Below the pieces are notes generated by a model. That model made no database searches and had not been told where the DNA came from. It worked only from the letters and a program-made list of their open reading frames with translations. This document shows positions 5,400 through 10,380 of a stretch of 10,380 bases of DNA, one piece after another. Within the stretch, counting starts at the first letter, position 1. Each line of letters begins with the position of its first letter. Source of the DNA: Selenomonas sp. GTDB lineage: Bacteria; Bacillota; Negativicutes; Selenomonadales; Selenomonadaceae. Location of the stretch: positions 1-10,380 of the forward strand of contig DOYB01000245.1 in assembly GCA_003518745.1 (NCBI GenBank), written 5' to 3'. The position numbers were made by a program, and so were the translations under genes.

Positions 5400-6245
5400 C
5401 TATATGGCAATGCCCAGCAGCCTGCAGGCATTGTTACCGAAAATATCTGCCTTCTCTTCTTCGGCAATAGACAGTTTTTTCACTGCTTCAATGGACTCCT
5501 TCTGGGATGACCACGGACTGTCACTTCCGAAAAGAACACGACCGGAGCCGAAGGCTTTAATAATATCCAGAGCCTTGCTTTCCTCCATAAGAGGAACCCT
5601 TCCACCCAGGATACCCAAAGGGGCTTTGCTGCCAATGGAAAAGGATGTGTCTACATATACTCCGGTTCCCGCAAGCTTGACCGGCACCTCATCCCAATTG
5701 CCCCAGCCCCCCATATGAGCCAAAACAAAGGGAAAATCCCCTATGGCGCTAACGACATTTCCTGCCATTGTCGGTGAACATCGCACGACTCCGGGAAATC
5801 CGATATCCAAACCGGCATGGGTAATAACGACCAGTCCGACCTCAGCGGCCCGTTCAAATATCCTGAGATATCTGATATCATCCAAGTCCGTTTCCTGATA
5901 TGCGGGATGAACCTTGATGCCCTTGAACCCCACCGCTTTGAGCCGTCCCAATTCCTTACGGTAATTGGTATAGTCAGGATGAATGGCGGCAAAGGAATGA
6001 ATCCCCCGAACCTCATATCCCTCATTCACTTTAGCGGCAAATTCATTGATTTTTTCCACCTGCTGACTGCTGGTGGCCACGGGCAGGGTCACAGAATGTT
6101 CAACACCTGCTTCCTCCATGGATTTCCTCAGCCCATCCAAAGTACCGTCAGTAAAGGGCTTAATTCCCCCCGCGTGGCTGAGCCTGTCCAGAACCTTCAA
6201 TGCAAGGGCATCGGGGAAAATATGGGTGTGAATATCTACAATCAT
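5400..6245 (-). CDS. TIM-barrel metal-dependent hydrolase, Amidohydro_2 family
   Basis: The 281-residue product belongs to the amidohydrolase 2 group (COG2159 type), which contains hydrolases and the ACMSD-like aromatic-acid decarboxylases. The N-terminal metal motif HTHIFPD (H6, H8) is followed by KVHP at 111-114, THAG with H143, AHMGG with H177, and FGSDSPW with D242. This set corresponds in order to the HxH, His, His and Asp pattern of ACMSD-type metal sites. The C-terminal FGNNACRLLGI matches the usual family ending. There is no signal peptide, so it is cytoplasmic. Its ATG overlaps the uvrA stop as ATGA, with GGGAG (6257-6253) 7 bases upstream, and aroC begins 31 bases after its stop. 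Substrate is unknown. The aromatic pathway next door makes an aromatic or cyclic carboxylate conceivable, but that is only inference. Confidence 0.88.
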   Translation of the reverse strand: MIVDIHTHIFPDALALKVLDRLSHAGGIKPFTDGTLDGLRKSMEEAGVEHSVTLPVATSSQQVEKINEFAAKVNEGYEVRGIHSFAAIHPDYTNYRKELGRLKAVGFKGIKVHPAYQETDLDDIRYLRIFERAAEVGLVVITHAGLDIGFPGVVRCSPTMAGNVVSAIGDFPFVLAHMGGWGNWDEVPVKLAGTGVYVDTSFSIGSKAPLGILGGRVPLMEESKALDIIKAFGSGRVLFGSDSPWSSQKESIEAVKKLSIAEEEKADIFGNNACRLLGIAI

Positions 6246-9097
6246 TCTATTTCTCCCTGCCCCTCTTCCGCCTCGTGTATCTCCTCCAAAAGGGGCTTAA
6301 GGAATTTTCCTGTATATGAAGCCTCCACCTTTACGATGTCCTCGGGCCGCCCTGTGGTGACGATCGTACCGCCCTTATCTCCCCCTTCAGGGCCAAGGTC
6401 GATAATATAGTCTGCTGTCTTTATGACATCCAGATTATGCTCTATCACCACCACCGTATCTCCACCCTCTACAAGTCGCTGGAGGATTCCCAGAAGCTTG
6501 TGGATATCCGCTGTATGGAGCCCTGTTGTAGGTTCGTCCAGTATATAAAGCGTCTTGCCCGTGGAGCGTCGGGATAGCTCCGTTGCCAGCTTCACCCTCT
6601 GAGCTTCACCGCCTGAAAGGGTTGTGGCCGGCTGCCCCAGCTTTATGTAGCCAAGGCCCACATCCTGAATCACCTGAAGCTTTCTGGCAATACGAGGCAC
6701 ATTCTTGAATAGCTCCACCGCTTCGTCTATGGTCATATCCAGTACGTCGGCAATGGTTTTCCCCTTGTATTTGACCTCAAGGGTTTCGCGATTATACCTT
6801 GCCCCCTTGCAGACCTCACATGGAACATAGACATCCGGAAGGAAATGCATTTCTATCTTCAATATACCGTCACCACGGCAGGCCTCACAGCGTCCACCCT
6901 TCACATTGAAGCTGAACCGGCCTGCCTTATAGCCCCTCAGCTTTGCCTCAGGAGTCTGACTGAACAGTTCCCTTATAGTGTCAAAAACTCCGGTGTAGGT
7001 TGCCGGGTTCGATCTGGGTGTCCGGCCAATGGGCTGTTGGTCAATGTTTATTATCTTATCTATATGCTCCAGCCCCTTGAGCTTCTTATGCTTTCCCGGC
7101 TTGCCCTTGGCATGGTAGAGCCGTGAAGCTATTCCCTTGTACAGTATTTCGTTGACAAGGGTACTCTTCCCCGAACCTGACACGCCTGTGACCACGGTCA
7201 GGGTTCCTAATGGGAACTTCACGTTTATCTTCTTGAGATTGTTCTCCTGAGCGCCCACGACTTCAAGGAATTTTCCGTTCCCCGGCCTGCGCTTCGACGG
7301 CACCGGAATGAATTTCTTCCGACTGAGATACTGTCCTGTTATGGACTGTGGAACCTTCATTATCTCCTTCGCGGTGCCCTCCGCCACGATATTTCCGCCG
7401 TTGGCTCCCGCCCCCGGCCCAATATCTATGATATGGTCCGCCGCATACATGGTATCCTCGTCATGCTCCACCACGATCAGTGTATTCCCAAGATCCCGGA
7501 GGTGCTTCAGCGTAGCAAGCAGCCGGTTGTTGTCCCGTTGATGCAGGCCTATGCTTGGTTCGTCCAAAATATACAGGACTCCCATAAGACCGGACCCAAT
7601 CTGTGTGGCCAGACGTATCCGCTGGGCCTCGCCGCCGGAAAGAGTACCTGCCGACCGTGAAAGAGTGAGATAATCCAGTCCCACGTTCAGCAAAAACTTC
7701 AATCTGGCATTGATTTCCTTCAATATCTGAGCCGCTATTTTCTTCTCTCTGTCAGTTAGCTCCAGATTCCTGAAAAACTCCTCTGCTTCCCTGATAGTGA
7801 GCTCCGTAACCTCAAAAATATTCTTTTCCCCCACTGTTACTGCCAGGGTTTCAGGCTTGAGCCTTGCTCCGTGACAGCTTTTGCAAGGAATATTTGTCAT
7901 ATAGTTTTCATAGGATTCCCGCATTTCGTCAGAGTCCGTTTCACCATAGCGGCGTTCCAGCAGCGGCATTACACCCTCAAAGGGCACGTTGTATTCCTTA
8001 TACTCACCGAACATATTTGTGTAATGGAAGGTGTACCGTTCTTCACCGGACCCGTAAAGCAGCATTTCTCTGGTTTTGGAATCTATATCCTGCCAAGGAG
8101 TGTTGACGGAGTAACCATGCTGCTCCAGAAGGGCCGCGATAACACACATTCCATAGGAATTGGGATTTTTTGACAATGGCGCAAAGACACCCTCCCCAAC
8201 AGAAAGTGTGGGATCCGGCAGAACCAGTTCCTCATCGAACTCCATATGGCTGCCTAGACCTGTACACTCCGGACATGCGCCATAGGGATTGTTGAAGGAA
8301 AACATGCGTGGGGCAATCTCCGGCAGGCTGATTCCGCAGTCCACACAGGCAAAATTCTCACTAAACATCATCATATTTCCATCCACGATCTGGACGTATG
8401 CCACGCCCTCTCCCAGTTTAAGGGCTGTTTCCATGGAATCCGCAAGGCGCTGCCTTACACCTTCACGCACCGCGATACGGTCAATTACAACCTCTATCGT
8501 ATGCTTCTTGTTCTTTTCAAGATTGAACTCATCATTTACGTCATGAATCTCCCCGTCAACCCGAACACGGACATAGCCCTCGCGGCGTATGTGCTCCAGT
8601 ATTTTCCTGTGCTCGCCCTTCTTGCCCCGCACCACCTGGGCCATAATCATCAGCTTTGTTCGTTCAGGAAGCTGCAGCACCTGATCCAGCATCTGGTCCA
8701 CACTCTGCTGGGCAATTGGCTTGCCGCATTTAGGACAGTGGGGACGCCCTGCCCTGGCAAACAACAGTCGCAGATAATCATAGATCTCGGTAACAGTCCC
8801 CACCGTGGACCGTGGATTGTGGCTTGTGGTCTTCTGATCTATTGAAATTGCCGGAGAAAGACCGTCAATATTGTCCACATCCGGTTTATCCATCTGTCCA
8901 AGGAACTGCCGCGCATAAGAGGAAAGTGACTCCACATAGCGACGCTGTCCCTCAGCATAAATCGTATCAAAAGCCAGTGAGGATTTCCCCGAGCCGGAAA
9001 GCCCCGTTACCACCACCAGCTTATCCCTTGGTATTTCCACCGTTATATTTTTTAGATTATGGGCGCGGGCGCCCTTTATCTTAATAGTATTCTCCAT
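6242..9097 (-). CDS. uvrA: Excinuclease ABC subunit A
   Basis: UvrA is the dimeric ATPase that scans DNA for bulky lesions and delivers UvrB to them in nucleotide excision repair. The 951-residue product has normal length and both ABC modules. Walker A GLSGSGKS is at 32-39 and GVSGSGKS at 638-645. The signatures LSGGE are at 487-491 and 827-831 within TLSGGEAQR blocks. The Walker B regions LYILDEPSIGLH and LYILDEPTTGLH lie near 508-519 and 850-861. Zinc-type cysteine pairs occur at 251/254 with 275/278 and at 737/740 with 760/763. Further CxxC pairs lie at 121/124 and 405/408. The ATG start is preceded by GAGGG. It follows uvrB by 41 bases with no terminator, and its stop overlaps the amidohydrolase start. 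Confidence 0.98.
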   Translation of the reverse strand: MENTIKIKGARAHNLKNITVEIPRDKLVVVTGLSGSGKSSLAFDTIYAEGQRRYVESLSSYARQFLGQMDKPDVDNIDGLSPAISIDQKTTSHNPRSTVGTVTEIYDYLRLLFARAGRPHCPKCGKPIAQQSVDQMLDQVLQLPERTKLMIMAQVVRGKKGEHRKILEHIRREGYVRVRVDGEIHDVNDEFNLEKNKKHTIEVVIDRIAVREGVRQRLADSMETALKLGEGVAYVQIVDGNMMMFSENFACVDCGISLPEIAPRMFSFNNPYGACPECTGLGSHMEFDEELVLPDPTLSVGEGVFAPLSKNPNSYGMCVIAALLEQHGYSVNTPWQDIDSKTREMLLYGSGEERYTFHYTNMFGEYKEYNVPFEGVMPLLERRYGETDSDEMRESYENYMTNIPCKSCHGARLKPETLAVTVGEKNIFEVTELTIREAEEFFRNLELTDREKKIAAQILKEINARLKFLLNVGLDYLTLSRSAGTLSGGEAQRIRLATQIGSGLMGVLYILDEPSIGLHQRDNNRLLATLKHLRDLGNTLIVVEHDEDTMYAADHIIDIGPGAGANGGNIVAEGTAKEIMKVPQSITGQYLSRKKFIPVPSKRRPGNGKFLEVVGAQENNLKKINVKFPLGTLTVVTGVSGSGKSTLVNEILYKGIASRLYHAKGKPGKHKKLKGLEHIDKIINIDQQPIGRTPRSNPATYTGVFDTIRELFSQTPEAKLRGYKAGRFSFNVKGGRCEACRGDGILKIEMHFLPDVYVPCEVCKGARYNRETLEVKYKGKTIADVLDMTIDEAVELFKNVPRIARKLQVIQDVGLGYIKLGQPATTLSGGEAQRVKLATELSRRSTGKTLYILDEPTTGLHTADIHKLLGILQRLVEGGDTVVVIEHNLDVIKTADYIIDLGPEGGDKGGTIVTTGRPEDIVKVEASYTGKFLKPLLEEIHEAEEGQGEIE

Positions 9098-9138
9098 ATT
9101 TCCCTCATTACTGATAAATTTATTGGCTGATTTTCTTC

Positions 9139-10380
9139 TCAGCCCTTTTTCTTGACAGGCAGACTGCCTTCCAATTCCAAAATCATATCCCGCAGCTCTG
9201 CTGCCCGCTCGAATTCCAGCGCCCTTGAGGCCTGCTGCATTTCTCGAAGCAGTCCCTTCAGAACCTGCTCCCTTTCCTTCTTTGTCAGCTTCTTTTTCTT
9301 TTTGCCGTCCTCGCCATAGCTTGCCGCGGTTTCCGCCACCAATGTGGTTTCTATCAGCGGTTTTATTGGCTTCACTATGGTTTTCGGAACAATGCCATGC
9401 TCTGTATTGTATTTCTCCTGCACATTTCGCCTGCGCCGTGTCTCATCCATAGCCCTCCGCATGGAGTCCGTGATATTATCCGCATACATTATGACATGGC
9501 CGTTGGCGTTCCTTGCGGCGCGGCCTATGGTCTGAATCAGGGAGGTATCGGATCTGAGGAAGCCCTCCTTGTCGGCATCCAATATGGCAATCAGAGATAC
9601 CTCCGGCATATCCAGCCCCTCACGAAGGAGGTTTATTCCCACCAGTACGTCAAATTCTCCGGCCCGCAGGTCGTGAATGATTTCCGCCCGTTCCATTGTG
9701 GCTATATCCGAATGGAGGTAGCGTACCCGAATCCCTGCCTCCTTGAGATAATCCGTCAGATTCTCGGCCATCTTCTTTGTGAGGGTAGTAACCAATACCC
9801 TCTCATTAGCCGCCGTTCTGAGCTTGATTTCCGCCAGAAGGTCATCTATCTGTCCCTCAAGTGGACGTACCTCCACCTCAGGATCCAGCAATCCCGTAGG
9901 ACGTATAATCTGCTGGGTCACCTGCTGGGCTTTGGACAGCTCATACTTCGCGGGGGTTGCCGAAACATATACAATCTGGTTGATGCGTTCCGCGAATTCC
10001 TCAAAGGTAAGGGGCCTATTGTCGAAGGCAGAGGGCAGCCGAAAGCCGTTATCCACCAACGAAACCTTCCTTGACCTGTCACCCGCGTACATGGCGTGGA
10101 GCTGGGGCAGAGTCACATGGGACTCATCTACCACTATCAGGAAGTCCTCGGGGAAATAGTCAAGGAGCGTATATGGAGCGTCCCCCGGCTTCCTATGTGT
10201 CAAATGTCTGGAGTAGTTCTCTATACCCGAACAGTACCCCATTTCCTCCATCATTTCCAAATCGTAGTTGGTTCTCTGTTCTATCCTCTGTGCCTCCAGC
10301 AGCTTTCCCTCTGACTTGAAGTAAGCTATCTGCTCCTCCAGTTCGCTTCGGATTCCCTCCATAGCCAGCTTCATATCATC
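9139..10380 (-). CDS. uvrB: Excinuclease ABC subunit B, C-terminal part (5' end outside window)
   Basis: UvrB is the helicase-fold protein that verifies damage after loading by UvrA and then recruits UvrC for incision. The window holds the last 413 codons of a protein usually about 660 residues long, so roughly 250 N-terminal residues, including Walker A and the beta-hairpin, lie beyond the right edge. Helicase motif II is seen as VVDESH, motif III as VYVSATP, motif V around VGINLLREGLD, and motif VI as QTIGRAARN. A C-terminal UVR motif, the UvrC-binding coiled coil, occupies about the last 40 residues (LLREMQQASRALEFERAAEL). A lysine-rich linker (KKKKKLTKKE) precedes it. It is the most upstream gene seen in this operon, so the promoter is not in the window. 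Confidence 0.97.
   Translation of the reverse strand, partial: DDMKLAMEGIRSELEEQIAYFKSEGKLLEAQRIEQRTNYDLEMMEEMGYCSGIENYSRHLTHRKPGDAPYTLLDYFPEDFLIVVDESHVTLPQLHAMYAGDRSRKVSLVDNGFRLPSAFDNRPLTFEEFAERINQIVYVSATPAKYELSKAQQVTQQIIRPTGLLDPEVEVRPLEGQIDDLLAEIKLRTAANERVLVTTLTKKMAENLTDYLKEAGIRVRYLHSDIATMERAEIIHDLRAGEFDVLVGINLLREGLDMPEVSLIAILDADKEGFLRSDTSLIQTIGRAARNANGHVIMYADNITDSMRRAMDETRRRRNVQEKYNTEHGIVPKTIVKPIKPLIETTLVAETAASYGEDGKKKKKLTKKEREQVLKGLLREMQQASRALEFERAAELRDMILELEGSLPVKKKG

Noticed and set aside
5369..5467. Upstream extension of the chorismate synthase frame
   Set aside because: The extra residues overlap the amidohydrolase gene and do not occur in the family; the TTG at 5368 has a better ribosome binding site and gives the normal N-terminus.
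6242..9097. Additional CxxC pairs in UvrA (residues 121/124 and 405/408) as a new metal site
   Set aside because: As far as I recall, extra cysteine pairs at these positions occur in other Bacillota UvrA proteins, so this is not unusual.
9397..10074. 225-codon plus-strand open frame opposite uvrB
   Set aside because: It lies entirely within the clearly conserved uvrB coding sequence on the other strand and its translation shows no recognisable domain.

Overview
The window looks like ordinary chromosomal housekeeping DNA from an anaerobic member of the Bacillota (Clostridia or Negativicutes grade). This is inferred from the style of the UvrA, UvrB and Aro proteins, consensus sigma-A-like promoter spacing, GGAGG-type ribosome binding sites, TTG starts and moderate GC. 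I cannot name a genus. Almost every base belongs to a gene, and there is no gene-free stretch over 300 bases.

Left part, plus strand (1-1603): a near-consensus promoter drives a single tRNA-Pro(CGG) gene with an encoded CCA end, closed by a rho-independent terminator. A short leader with two competing possible stems then precedes a DUF21/CBS/CorC-HlyC membrane protein (CNNM/CorB/TlyC type, probably a divalent-cation transporter or its regulator).

Middle (1611-2592): a type II toxin-antitoxin pair of the DinJ-YafQ kind lies on the minus strand, antitoxin first. It is tail to tail with the membrane-protein gene. Diverging from it on the plus strand is a small unrecognised gene of 77 codons with a strong ribosome binding site.

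Right part (2597-10380), all minus strand and read from right to left: uvrB (5' end outside the window), uvrA, a TIM-barrel amidohydrolase of the Amidohydro_2 group, aroC, aroK and aroB. Gaps are 41 nt or less, with two 4-bp ATGA stop/start overlaps (uvrA/amidohydrolase and aroC/aroK) and no internal terminator. This looks like one transcription unit coupling nucleotide excision repair (the UvrA and UvrB damage-recognition proteins) to three shikimate-pathway enzymes: dehydroquinate synthase, shikimate kinase and chorismate synthase. The amidohydrolase between them is the only member without an obvious role.

I found no CRISPR array, insertion sequence, phage gene or clearly new multi-gene system. 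The points most worth a second look are the amidohydrolase locked into the uvr-aro operon, the substitution of a catalytic-site histidine in the YafQ-like toxin, the small unknown gene beside the toxin-antitoxin pair, and the alternative pairing in the leader of the membrane-protein gene.
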